A DNA stretch of 64,000 bases from Indolivaga macrotermitis (GTDB taxonomy: Bacteria > Bacteroidota > Bacteroidia > Bacteroidales > Dysgonomonadaceae). The DNA lies in contig NZ_FQUC01000019.1 in NCBI RefSeq assembly GCF_900128985.1, forward strand, positions 1 to 64,000. Direction: 5' to 3'. The notes below the pieces were generated by a model. That model made no database searches. It saw only the letters and a program-made list of their open reading frames with translations, and had not been told where the DNA came from. This document shows positions 1-8,061 of this stretch, one piece after another. Every line of letters begins with the position of its first letter. Within the stretch, counting starts at the first letter, position 1. Position numbers and translations under genes: made by a program.

Positions 1-53
1 AATAGGAAAATTTGTATTTTAGAAAAATTCTGTTTAGTTAACGCAAGTGATGC

Positions 54-94
<41 letters not shown>

Positions 95-297
95 ATATTT
101 TAGCACACAACATCAAATCTAAACTGTTAAAATTTAGATTATTATCGATGTTCTTATGTGTGAAAACCTGAGTCATTCAGAGATTGTAATAGGTTGTTTA
201 CATGGCAAATATAAGAAATGTTTTGATTTTAACAAAAATACCCTTCGAAGTAGTACCTTCTCAATTTATCGTTATTGGTATATGAAATCGTATTACA

Positions 298-328
298 TTG
301 ACTTTGATAAATAACTTATGTATCTTTG
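298..328 (+). promoter_or_regulatory. Bacteroidetes promoter of the aspartate dehydrogenase-like gene
   Basis: TTG at 298-300, a 20-bp spacer and TATCTTTG at 321-328 match the Bacteroidetes primary-sigma consensus exactly. Transcription should start near 333-335, on or next to the ATG at 335, so the mRNA is predicted to be leaderless or nearly so. Confidence 0.75.
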
Positions 329-334
329 TTTATT

Positions 335-1123
335 ATGGAAAAACTGGTAATTGTAGGATGTGGGCATCTAGCCGAAATCGTAGTAGATGCAGTTATTAAC
401 GGCTTATTGCCCGAGTATGATTTAGTAGGGGTTTATTCCCGGACAAAAGCAAAAGCCGAATATCTGGCGAATAAGATGCAGCAGCAAGGAAGAACTTGCA
501 CCCCATGCAGTAGTTTAGTTGATTTGTTGGCGCTTAAACCCGATTATCTGGTAGAAGCAGCATCGCCTGCTGCAATGAAAGAACTGACATTGCCCGCTTT
601 AAAAAACGGAACGTCTATCGTTACCCTATCTATAGGAGCACTGGCAGATACTGCTTTTTATAAGGAAGCAATAGAAACGGCAAAAGCAAATGGTACACGC
701 ATATATATAGCATCGGGCGCAACAGGTGGTTTCGATGTGCTCCGAACCGCTACCCTTATGGGCAATGCTTCTGCGCGCTTCTTTAATGAAAAAGGACAAC
801 GGGCTTTAAGAAGATCCGCTGTTTATGATCCGGCACTCGAAACAGAAAAGCGCATCGTTTTTTCAGGGACGGCCAGAGAAGCTATCGGAGTATTTCCTAC
901 GGGATTGAATGTATCGGTTGCCGCATCATTGGCATCCGTAGGGCCCGAAAAAATGCAGGTAGCTATGCAATCAACACCCGGATTTATCGGCGATACCCAA
1001 AGAGTAGAAATAAAAAACGATCAGGTACATGCTGTAGTAGATGTATACAGTGCCACGCCCGAGATTGCAGGCTGGTCTGTTGTCAGTACTTTGCAAAATA
1101 TTGTTTCGCCCATAGTATTCTGA
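335..1123 (+). CDS. Aspartate dehydrogenase-like protein (DUF108/NadX family)
   Basis: The 262-residue protein resembles L-aspartate dehydrogenases, which oxidise aspartate to iminoaspartate with NAD(P) and can feed NAD synthesis. An N-terminal dinucleotide-binding motif GCGHLA is at residues 8-13, a VEAAS stretch near 70, and the family block FPTGLNVSVAASL near 187-199. I chose ATG 335 because the in-frame TTG at 326 lies inside the -7 promoter element. No nadA or nadB is adjacent, so a role in NAD synthesis is inference; other members of the family may use different amino-acid substrates. It appears to be transcribed alone. Confidence 0.75.
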   Translation: MEKLVIVGCGHLAEIVVDAVINGLLPEYDLVGVYSRTKAKAEYLANKMQQQGRTCTPCSSLVDLLALKPDYLVEAASPAAMKELTLPALKNGTSIVTLSIGALADTAFYKEAIETAKANGTRIYIASGATGGFDVLRTATLMGNASARFFNEKGQRALRRSAVYDPALETEKRIVFSGTAREAIGVFPTGLNVSVAASLASVGPEKMQVAMQSTPGFIGDTQRVEIKNDQVHAVVDVYSATPEIAGWSVVSTLQNIVSPIVF

Positions 1124-1134
1124 CAATCAAGCTT

Positions 1135-1171
1135 AATCTATATGTTCTATATGAGATAGAGCATATAGATT
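1135..1171. repeat. Inverted repeat after the aspartate dehydrogenase-like gene
   Basis: AATCTATATG at 1135-1144 pairs perfectly with CATATAGATT at 1162-1171, and the inner TCTAT/ATAGA bases extend the hairpin. No T-run follows on either strand, so it is not a classical terminator. It could stabilise the 3' end of the mRNA. Confidence 0.6.
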
Positions 1172-1282
1172 GAAAATATTCCCCAATAAGAGATTAATAA
1201 ACTTAATTTAGCATGGTTATTGCAACAACTTTCAGAAACCAAATGTTTATTTGGAAAACTGAGTAATTAGCTGAATTTTTTT

Positions 1283-2179
1283 ATGATCAACTTTAAGCAA
1301 ATAGAACTGACGGACAGAAAACAAATAGATTCTTGTCTGGAGAACAATACATACCGAGCGTGCGACTTTTGTTTTACCAACATGTTTACATGGAATGCTA
1401 AATTCAAAACACAGTACGATATAAAACACAAAACCCTGTTTTTACGATTCAACGAGATCGACGGTAAAACTTATTACATGATGCCCATAGGTCCGATGCC
1501 TGTGGAGGCAGCAATAGAAGAAATAATGGCAGATGCCGCCGCTTGTAAAATACCTTTTATGATGAAAGGAATTACCGAGGAGATGTGGCACGAAATAAAT
1601 AAAGCCATGCCCGGCAAATTCGACTATTTCCACGAACGAAATAACGATGAATATATCTACCTTTCTGAAAAACTGATAACACTTTCCGGTAAGAAACTAC
1701 AAAGCAAACGAAACCACATCAACCGGTTTATATCCGACAATCCCGATTGGGAATATTTCCCCCTGACCAGTAGAAAAGATCTGGATGAATGTGCTTTTAT
1801 GCTCGATGAATGGGAAAACATCAAAGATGATAAAAATAAATCTCTCGCATACGACTATATAGCAACTAAACTGATGCTCGAACACTTTGATGAGTTGCAG
1901 CTTAAAGGCGGAGCGATAAAGGTGAATGGTAAAATAATCGCTTTTACGATTGGCGAACGGCTAACAAATGATACCTTTGTAGTACACGTCGAGAAGGCTT
2001 TTGCCGATATCAACGGAGCTTACACAATTATCAATCGCGAGTTTATCAAACACGAAGCTTCGGAATTTAAATATATCAACCGGGAGGAAGACATGGGATT
2101 GGAATCGTTACGACAAGCCAAATTGTCTTACCAGCCCGAAATATTACTCGAAGAAGGATTTTTATTACCTAAAAAATGA
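1283..2179 (+). CDS. DUF2156 (LPG synthase C-terminal-like) acyltransferase-fold protein
   Basis: A 298-residue protein of the DUF2156 family, which shares the GNAT-like fold of the C-terminal catalytic domain of phosphatidylglycerol lysyltransferase (MprF). The middle has the typical KKLQSKRNHINRF stretch (about residues 137-149), and the C-terminal half carries a GNAT-like core ending in NREEDMGLESLRQAKLSYQP. No membrane segments are seen, so it is probably a soluble aminoacyl or acyl transferase of unknown acceptor. Its stop overlaps the start of the next gene (ATGA at 2176-2179), indicating translational coupling. A small palindrome, CCAAAT/ATTTGG, at 1239-1254 lies upstream. Confidence 0.75.
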   Translation: MINFKQIELTDRKQIDSCLENNTYRACDFCFTNMFTWNAKFKTQYDIKHKTLFLRFNEIDGKTYYMMPIGPMPVEAAIEEIMADAAACKIPFMMKGITEEMWHEINKAMPGKFDYFHERNNDEYIYLSEKLITLSGKKLQSKRNHINRFISDNPDWEYFPLTSRKDLDECAFMLDEWENIKDDKNKSLAYDYIATKLMLEHFDELQLKGGAIKVNGKIIAFTIGERLTNDTFVVHVEKAFADINGAYTIINREFIKHEASEFKYINREEDMGLESLRQAKLSYQPEILLEEGFLLPKK

Positions 2180-3003
2180 TACAGTTTGCCAATACAGATA
2201 CCACCCCTTTAGTACGTTCGATGTGGAAAACCTGCTTCGAGGATACAGAGGAATATCTGGATTTGCATTTCACCCGTAAGTATAAACCCGAAAATACCCT
2301 TCTATATTTTGAAGACGGAGTTGCCGTAGCTGCATTACAGATGCTACCCTACTCTATCCGTTTTTACGGTGAAGTTGTGTCCTTCTATTATCTGGCGGGA
2401 TTATGTACCCTGCCCGAATACAGGAACAAAGGCTATATGGGACAACTTATAAATACTTCTTTCGAGGTAATGAAAGAACGGGAAGTTGCGTTGTGCGGAC
2501 TGGTTCCTGCCGAAGAATGGCTTTTCTCCTATTATAGTAAATATGGTTTTACAGTTGTTTTCGATTCATCGGAAAACACTATTGAACTAAAACCCATGTT
2601 GAAGAGTAAAGACCCGTATTCGGAATTTGACAAAAAGTATCAGCAGTCAAACTTTACAGTTCTGAAAAACCGGAATGACTTCGAAGCCATCATAATTGAT
2701 TATCTGGCAGAAGATTGCCCCCCTAAAGGAAACCTGAGGGGAATGGCAAGAGTGCTACTTCCCGAAAAGGCTCTCGGATTATTCGCGAAGAAAAATCCGG
2801 ACAAGAACTTCAGTCTAAAAGTAGAAAACCAAGCATATAAAATAGAGAACGGAAAAGTTGATTACATCAACTCTTCCGCTCCCGATATAGATATTTCTTT
2901 GTTTACGCGATTGCTATTCGGCTACCATACATCTTTACTCGATGCTGAATACGCATCTCAGTTCGACGAACATCAGCCGGTCATCAACCTGATGCTGGAA
3001 TAA
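2176..3003 (+). CDS. GNAT family N-acetyltransferase (Eis-like layout)
   Basis: A 275-residue protein whose N-terminal half is a GNAT domain with the acetyl-CoA loop in YRNKGYMGQL (about residues 82-91), followed by LVPAEEWLFSYYSKYGF. The C-terminal 120 residues (KKNPDKNFSLKVENQAYKIENG onward) resemble the SCP2-like domain found after GNAT in Eis-type enzymes. The substrate is unknown. It is coupled to the DUF2156 gene by a 4-bp overlap and converges on the next gene with only 11 bp between them. Confidence 0.75.
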   Translation: MIQFANTDTTPLVRSMWKTCFEDTEEYLDLHFTRKYKPENTLLYFEDGVAVAALQMLPYSIRFYGEVVSFYYLAGLCTLPEYRNKGYMGQLINTSFEVMKEREVALCGLVPAEEWLFSYYSKYGFTVVFDSSENTIELKPMLKSKDPYSEFDKKYQQSNFTVLKNRNDFEAIIIDYLAEDCPPKGNLRGMARVLLPEKALGLFAKKNPDKNFSLKVENQAYKIENGKVDYINSSAPDIDISLFTRLLFGYHTSLLDAEYASQFDEHQPVINLMLE

Positions 3004-3014
3004 CAGTAACTTCT

Positions 3015-3842
3015 TCAAAATTCTCTCAAACCAGAGGGCTTTCCCCTGCTTAGGGTTTTGAGTACAATATCCTTTCCGACACTGATTCCTTTTTCCTTCA
3101 GTGCGATCTCGACTGTTTTATACGCCAATTCGGGATGATTATTGTCCTGACTAAGATGGCAAAGCCATACTTCATCTAACTGGTTACTATAAATAGAAGT
3201 CAGCAGTTCGCCCGTCAGCCTGTTACTCAAATGCCCCATGCCCGAAGTGATACGCTGTTTCAGATGCTGTGGATATCTGCCGTTCAACAACATTTCTTCA
3301 TCATAGTTAGCTTCTATGATCAGGTGGTTGGCCGTTTTCGCAAATTCTTCGATAGTGGGGGTTATGCGCCCGACATCGGTAATCAGAACCACAGTTTTCT
3401 CGCCTATCTTTATCTGATAACCGACATTCTCTATTGTATCGTGCGGTACATCAAAAGCCGTAATCTGAAAGTCTTTTATGCTGAAAGGCATATTCTTTTC
3501 GATCACCCTTCGTGATGCACTTATACTTGATTCGAGATATTTAGACCGTTCAATACCGAAATGTACGGTTTCGGTAGCATAAACCGGAATATTGAGCTTT
3601 CCGCCCAAACCGCTTATCGACTTGATATGATCTCCATGATCGTGCGTAACAAGAACCGCAATAATGGTTTCCATTGCTACACCATAATCCCTCAGATACT
3701 TTTTGAGGGTACGCATGCCAATCCCGGCATCAATCAGAATACCATACTTCGATGTACCCAGATAATAACAGTTACCACTACTTCCACTCGAAAGGCTTAT
3801 CAGACGAAATGCAGGTACCGATGTAAAAAGGTCATACTGCAT
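3015..3842 (-). CDS. walJ: MBL-fold metallo-hydrolase, WalJ/YycJ family
   Basis: A metallo-beta-lactamase-fold protein of 275 residues. The metal-binding motif THDHGDH sits at residues 66-72, the N-terminus has the family's SLSSGSSGNCYYL stretch, and further metal ligands are expected in TDVGR and HLSQDNNH. WalJ/YycJ/VicX proteins are putative exonucleases linked in Firmicutes to the WalRK cell-wall system and DNA replication; no walRK is present here. It lies 5 bp downstream of the oxidoreductase gene and is probably cotranscribed with it. The symbol rests on similarity only. Confidence 0.75.
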   Translation of the reverse strand: MQYDLFTSVPAFRLISLSSGSSGNCYYLGTSKYGILIDAGIGMRTLKKYLRDYGVAMETIIAVLVTHDHGDHIKSISGLGGKLNIPVYATETVHFGIERSKYLESSISASRRVIEKNMPFSIKDFQITAFDVPHDTIENVGYQIKIGEKTVVLITDVGRITPTIEEFAKTANHLIIEANYDEEMLLNGRYPQHLKQRITSGMGHLSNRLTGELLTSIYSNQLDEVWLCHLSQDNNHPELAYKTVEIALKEKGISVGKDIVLKTLSRGKPSGLREF

Positions 3843-3847
3843 ACGAA

Positions 3848-4795
3848 TTATAAAGAAAGGGTTGAAAGCGAATGCGCTTTCGCATTAAATTCGTCGACAA
3901 TAGATTTCACAACCTCCGCCGCCGACGGTAAATCATTAATCAGTGAAGCTACCTGACCTATCTCCAGTTCACCTTCGACTAAGTCACCTTCGAAGATTCC
4001 TTTTTTGGAACGTCCGCGTCCGAGAAGTTCGCGCATCTCTTCGACAGATGCCCCACGATCTTCCGCCTCAGTTACCTTATTATAAAATTCATTCTTAATC
4101 ACCCGTGTCGGGCTCAGTTTTTTCAATGATAGCATCGTATCACCCTCTTTCAAGCTAACACACAGTTTTTTGAATTCATCGGATGCCGAACTTTCCTGAG
4201 TCAGGGCAAAGCGGGTACCAATCTGTACGCCTTCGGCTCCTAAAGCAAAAGCAGCTAAAGCTGTAGTTCCCGTAGCAATACCTCCGGCAGCTATCAATGG
4301 AATCTGCAATACCTCGCGAACCTGAGGAATCAAAGTCAGAGTAGTAGTTTCTTCACGTCCGTTATGCCCTCCGGCCTCGAAGCCTTCGGCAACAACAGCA
4401 TCAACTCCTGCTTCCTGACATTTGAGAGCAAATTTAGAACTGGAAACTACATGGGCTACAGTAATACCATGTTCCTGCAATTTCTTTGTCCATGTCTTCG
4501 GATTTCCTGCCGAAGTAAATACGACTTTTACTCCTTCAGCTATAATTATCTCGATGATTTCGTCGATATTGGGATATAGAAGGGGTACATTCACCCCGAA
4601 AGGTTTGTCGGTTGCAGCTTTACACTTTTGAATATGCTCACGCAAAACTTCGGGATACATAGACCCTGCCCCTATCAGCCCTAATCCTCCGGCATTACTA
4701 ACAGCCGAGGCCAAACGCCAGCCACTGCACCAAACCATTCCTCCCGAAATAACCGGGTATTTAATCTTAAAAAGTTCTGTAACTCTATTGCTCAT
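3848..4795 (-). CDS. Nitronate monooxygenase / FabK-like FMN oxidoreductase
   Basis: A 315-residue TIM-barrel flavoprotein of the 2-nitropropane dioxygenase/FabK family. The start YPVISGGMVWCSGWRLASAVSNAGGLGLIGAG is typical, as are VVAEGFEAGGHNG and IAAGGIATGTTALAAFALGAEGVQIGTRF, which bind FMN phosphate. Members either oxidise nitronates or act as enoyl-ACP reductase II (FabK). A generic nitronate monooxygenase annotation is safest, since no fab genes are near. It is first gene of a two-gene unit with the WalJ-type hydrolase and has a good promoter at 4821-4851. Confidence 0.8.
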   Translation of the reverse strand: MSNRVTELFKIKYPVISGGMVWCSGWRLASAVSNAGGLGLIGAGSMYPEVLREHIQKCKAATDKPFGVNVPLLYPNIDEIIEIIIAEGVKVVFTSAGNPKTWTKKLQEHGITVAHVVSSSKFALKCQEAGVDAVVAEGFEAGGHNGREETTTLTLIPQVREVLQIPLIAAGGIATGTTALAAFALGAEGVQIGTRFALTQESSASDEFKKLCVSLKEGDTMLSLKKLSPTRVIKNEFYNKVTEAEDRGASVEEMRELLGRGRSKKGIFEGDLVEGELEIGQVASLINDLPSAAEVVKSIVDEFNAKAHSLSTLSL

Positions 4796-4820
4796 TATAA
4801 TATATATTTTTCAATAAAGA

Positions 4821-4851
4821 CAAAGATAATGTATCCCGATAAGGATAGCAA
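4821..4851 (-). promoter_or_regulatory. Promoter of the oxidoreductase-walJ operon
   Basis: On the minus strand TTG (4849-4851), a 20-bp spacer and TATCTTTG (4821-4828) give an exact Bacteroidetes promoter. The predicted leader is about 20 nt to the ATG at 4795. Confidence 0.75.
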
Positions 4852-4859
4852 GCGATAGA

Positions 4860-5326
4860 TAAGATGGATTTATATTAAATAGGAATCTATATTCGAAATA
4901 TGTTCTTTTAAATAATTACTTAGTTTCCTTTTCTGCGAGCAATCAAAAATTGCTTATCCTCCTTTTAGATTTAGCCCTAAAAAGAGATCAAAAGTGTTTT
5001 AGTGTTTCGAATTTTTGTTTCTGTCCCATTTCATTCTCGTCTGTAAAGTTTGGACATCGTCGTAAAGCACGGGGTACCCGTTGTGAGAAGAAAGCGTTAA
5101 AAGACAAATAGAATTTGTATCAAACGTTTTTTATTTGTCTTAGCTTTCGAACACCTAACGGGTCGGGCTTGCAGGCGCAGTCTTAATCTTTTGCTTCGTT
5201 TTGTATCAAGGCAAAATGAAGAACAAACCCGATAGGGTGCGTTAGTAAATATAGTTAGAAAAGAGTAAGAATATTTTTCACCTACTGATGAGCATAATAA
5301 ATATAAGCTTTTTACGACCTTCTAAC
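4860..5326. other. Gene-free region with nested inverted repeats, REP-like
   Basis: No coding frame is convincing. Two hairpin-forming segments are visible. The first has AAGACAAATA (5101-5110) pairing with TATTTGTCTT (5132-5141), with outer arms GAAAGC (5090-5095) and GCTTTC (5143-5148). The second has CTAACG (5155-5160) pairing with CGTTAG (5240-5245) around imperfectly complementary GC-rich sequence. GGGTACCC lies near 5074. The segment is more GC-rich than its surroundings and looks like a dispersed extragenic repeat or the remnant of an element. Only one copy is in the window. Confidence 0.5.
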
Positions 5327-6223
5327 TTAAATCTCCTTCGGCTTCTTTCCAAAAAGAATTACAAGGATCACCGACAGTAAAATAAGAACCAACCCGAAGA
5401 AACTCGACATACCGAAAGCCTCGTGAAAATAAAACACGCCGATACAAACGGCAACAAGAGGTTCCATCGATCCCAATATCGATGTGATAGTAGAACCGGC
5501 GTACTTAATCGCCAATATTAAGGTAAGATCGGAAAGTACTGTCGGCAGAAATGCCAATAAGACTAAACGCGTCCACGGCTGGACACCGGACACCGGGTCT
5601 ATTCCGGTTGTAGTGAGGGCAAAAGTCATAAAGATCAACGCACCTGCCAGCAGGATATAAAAAGTCAAAACTTCCGCATTCATCGAAGAAACCGACGACT
5701 TATTAACACCTACTATGTAACACGCATAGCTGAAAATTGTAATTGCAGCAATACCTATTCCAGCCGGATTGATAACCCCATTGTTAGTCCAACAAAGCAG
5801 AGCCACACCAAGCAAAGATAAAATAGCGGTGAGAAGTAAAATAACAGAACGCCTCTCTTTAAAGAAGAATACCATTATCAAGCTTACCGATATCGGATAT
5901 ATAAAATGGATGGTAGTAGCTACACCACTGGGTATATATTTGTAAGAATAAATCAGACAAAGGGCAGTTCCGGCATAGAGTGTACCCAACCATGTCAAAG
6001 TAATTATATCTTTAACCGATACTTTCAGGTTTTCTTTTTTGACAAGGCAAACAGCACCCATCATTACTGTCGATATAAGAAAACGATAGAAAAGGATAGT
6101 GGGCAAACCTACCCCGTCCTCGTTCATCAAAGGGAGAGAAAATAAGGGAATTAAACCGAAAGTTCCGGACGAAATCAGGGCATAAATAATACCTTTTGCA
6201 CTATTCAGGCTTTTCTGGGACAT
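5327..6223 (-). CDS. EamA/DMT family transporter
   Basis: A hydrophobic protein of about 298 residues with ten predicted membrane segments in two EamA repeats, the usual size and layout of drug/metabolite exporters (RhaT/YdcZ-like superfamily). The second repeat contains YAGSTITSILGSMEPLVAVCIGVFYFHE, a typical family signature. The substrate cannot be told. I prefer ATG 6223; an in-frame GTG at 6250 would add nine polar residues. A -7 element (6292-6299) lies upstream. A second EamA gene of a different branch is at 43975-44865. Confidence 0.8.
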   Translation of the reverse strand: MSQKSLNSAKGIIYALISSGTFGLIPLFSLPLMNEDGVGLPTILFYRFLISTVMMGAVCLVKKENLKVSVKDIITLTWLGTLYAGTALCLIYSYKYIPSGVATTIHFIYPISVSLIMVFFFKERRSVILLLTAILSLLGVALLCWTNNGVINPAGIGIAAITIFSYACYIVGVNKSSVSSMNAEVLTFYILLAGALIFMTFALTTTGIDPVSGVQPWTRLVLLAFLPTVLSDLTLILAIKYAGSTITSILGSMEPLVAVCIGVFYFHEAFGMSSFFGLVLILLSVILVILFGKKPKEI

Positions 6224-6291
6224 AACACTACTATTTGAACTTAATTTCACAATCGAGGCCTGAGACCTTCTTTATTACCTACAACTCAATA

Positions 6292-6299
6292 CAAAGGTA
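6292..6299 (-). promoter_or_regulatory. -7 element of the EamA transporter gene
   Basis: TACCTTTG on the minus strand fits TAnnTTTG. No clear TTG lies at the expected distance, so the -33 part is weak or activator-dependent. Confidence 0.5.
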
Positions 6300-6518
6300 A
6301 AAATATTATTTCCGTTTCCCCGGGACTATCAGTCATAAGGCCTCAGAATTTTTTATCGATTTGGTAAGTAAAACTGCAATAATCAGTTATACTGATCAAA
6401 GTATACTATCAAAATACTTGCCGGAACTTAAGATCAAGGCATTATAAATTTATCTATACAATAAAAACAGAAGCAATATGCGTATAAAAAATAAAATAAC
6501 GAAAATAGAGTTACTTAT

Positions 6519-6629
6519 GTCACCTTTGTCACTTTTAACAACAGAACTCACTCATTGTAAGATTATTACAAAGGTGACACAAAACTCACACGTGTCACCT
6601 TTTTGTCACCTTATTGTTACCTGTGTCAC
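6519..6629. promoter_or_regulatory. Phased GTCAC array upstream of dihydroorotase
   Basis: GTCAC occurs in direct orientation at 6519-6523, 6528-6532, 6594-6598, 6605-6609 and 6625-6629. The variant GTTAC is at 6616-6620, and one inverted copy (GTGAC) is at 6574-6578. Most are followed by CTTT or TTT. Spacings of 9 and 11 bp put sites close to one helical turn apart. The last sites lie just upstream of the -7 element at 6653, where a -33 box is missing, which suits an activator binding array. A second array of the same layout is at 61163-61273. Confidence 0.6.
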
Positions 6630-6652
6630 CCTTCATATTCTCAACAAAATAG

Positions 6653-6660
6653 TATCTTTG
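6653..6660 (+). promoter_or_regulatory. -7 element of the dihydroorotase gene
   Basis: TATCTTTG fits TAnnTTTG, and the predicted start site is near 6666 with a leader of about 26 nt. No TTG stands at the -33 distance; the GTCAC array occupies that region instead. Confidence 0.65.
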
Positions 6661-6691
6661 TCCACAGAATAATCATCAAACGCTATAAGCC

Positions 6692-8032
6692 ATGTATTTG
6701 ATACATAACGCAACTATTATAAACGAAGGTAAATCGGTCAAAGGATCCGTACTTACCGAAGGCGAGTTTATTAAAACTATATATAACAGCCCGAATGATG
6801 TGCCAACGGACATTCTGAACAGGGCTACTGTTATAGATGCAACCAATCTTTGGCTGGTTCCCGGAGTAATTGATGATCAGGTTCACTTCCGCGATCCGGG
6901 ATTAACCCACAAAGGAGATATCACGACCGAAAGCCGTGCTGCTATTGCCGGAGGGGTTACTTCATTTATGGAGATGCCAAACACGAAACCACAAACAACA
7001 ACTATCGAAGCACTGGAAGCTAAATTCGAATCGGCGGAAAGCCGTGCATTTTCGAACTACTCCTTTTATCTGGGGGCGACTAATGATAATCTGGCCGAAC
7101 TGAGAAAAGTCGATAAAAAGAACGTTTGCGGCATCAAGATATTTATGGGTTCTTCGACCGGAAATATGCTGGTCGATAGCCGGCAAGCTTTAGAGAGAAT
7201 CTTCGGTGAAATCGATATGATTATCGCTACTCATTGCGAAGAAGAAGAGATTATTCAAAAGAATATTGCTTATTATAAAGGTCTTTATGGAGAGGATCCT
7301 CACGTAAAATACCACCCATTGATACGCAGTGCCGAAGCCTGTTATCAATCGTCAGCCAAAGCTATCGAATTAGCCGACAAATACGGAGCCCGCCTTCACA
7401 TCCTGCATCTTTCTACTGCCCGCGAAATAAGCCTTTTTGAGGCAAAACCGCTCATCGAAAAGAAGATCACAGGCGAAGTATGCGTACATCACCTTTGGTT
7501 CTCAGACGAAGATTACGAGAAATACGGAACACGGATCAAGTGGAATCCGGCAGTAAAAACATCCGAAGACCGGACGGCTATTATGCAAGGTTTATTGAAT
7601 GGCAGGCTGGATGTTATCGCAACTGACCACGCCCCCCATTTACTGGAAGAGAAACTGGGCGGCTGCTTTAAAGCTGCTTCGGGCGGACCTCTTGTTCAAC
7701 ATTCATTACAGATGATGATTGAGTTGTCCAAACAAGGAAAGATAAGCAAAGAGGAAGTAGTGAACAAGATGAGTCATGCCCCTGCTGCATTATTCAGGGT
7801 ACACAAACGGGGATATATAAGGGAAGGTTATTATGCCGATTTAGTATTAGTTGACCCAAACAAAGAATACACTATCACACAGGATAATATATTATACAAG
7901 TGTAAGTGGTCTCCGCTCGAAGGTGAAACATTATCGTCTACCATTTCCAAGACATTCCTCAATGGTGAAATTGCTTTCGACAATGGCCGGTTAAACGATA
8001 TAAAAGGGAAAGCCCTGACTTTCGATAATTAA
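6692..8032 (+). CDS. pyrC: Dihydroorotase, class I-type amidohydrolase
   Basis: A 446-residue amidohydrolase. Dihydroorotase closes carbamoyl-aspartate to dihydroorotate in pyrimidine synthesis. HFRDPG is at residues 65-70, the likely carbamylated lysine K149 in GIKIFMGSSTG, the metal ligand H181 in ATHCEEEE, the HILHLST block near 236, and TDHAPH at 311-316. The usual HxH pair after strand 1 reads Q63-V-H65, so the first metal histidine is replaced by glutamine. I believe this is a recurring form in Bacteroidetes enzymes. It stands alone, with a bidirectional terminator at its end. Confidence 0.85.
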   Translation: MYLIHNATIINEGKSVKGSVLTEGEFIKTIYNSPNDVPTDILNRATVIDATNLWLVPGVIDDQVHFRDPGLTHKGDITTESRAAIAGGVTSFMEMPNTKPQTTTIEALEAKFESAESRAFSNYSFYLGATNDNLAELRKVDKKNVCGIKIFMGSSTGNMLVDSRQALERIFGEIDMIIATHCEEEEIIQKNIAYYKGLYGEDPHVKYHPLIRSAEACYQSSAKAIELADKYGARLHILHLSTAREISLFEAKPLIEKKITGEVCVHHLWFSDEDYEKYGTRIKWNPAVKTSEDRTAIMQGLLNGRLDVIATDHAPHLLEEKLGGCFKAASGGPLVQHSLQMMIELSKQGKISKEEVVNKMSHAPAALFRVHKRGYIREGYYADLVLVDPNKEYTITQDNILYKCKWSPLEGETLSSTISKTFLNGEIAFDNGRLNDIKGKALTFDN

Positions 8033-8061
8033 AAAAAGGAAAGAATAAATCTTTCCTTTTT
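8033..8061. terminator. Bidirectional terminator between dihydroorotase and oxidoreductase genes
   Basis: AAAAAGGAAAGA (8033-8044) and TCTTTCCTTTTT (8050-8061) form a 12-bp stem with a 5-nt loop, with A and T runs on both sides. It serves the two convergent genes and overlaps the stop codon of the minus-strand gene. Confidence 0.8.

Larger units (their letters stand above)
6251..6691. other. Divergent intergenic region with GTCAC array
   Basis: A 441-bp region between the divergent EamA and dihydroorotase genes. It holds the EamA -7 element at its left, AT-rich sequence in the middle, and the phased GTCAC array and dihydroorotase promoter in its right third. A short open frame at 6478-6672 runs through the GTCAC array and is not considered a gene. 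Confidence 0.6.

Noticed and set aside
6519-6629. GTCAC array as replication-origin iterons
   Set aside because: No replication protein gene or DnaA-box cluster is nearby, and the array abuts a gene promoter.
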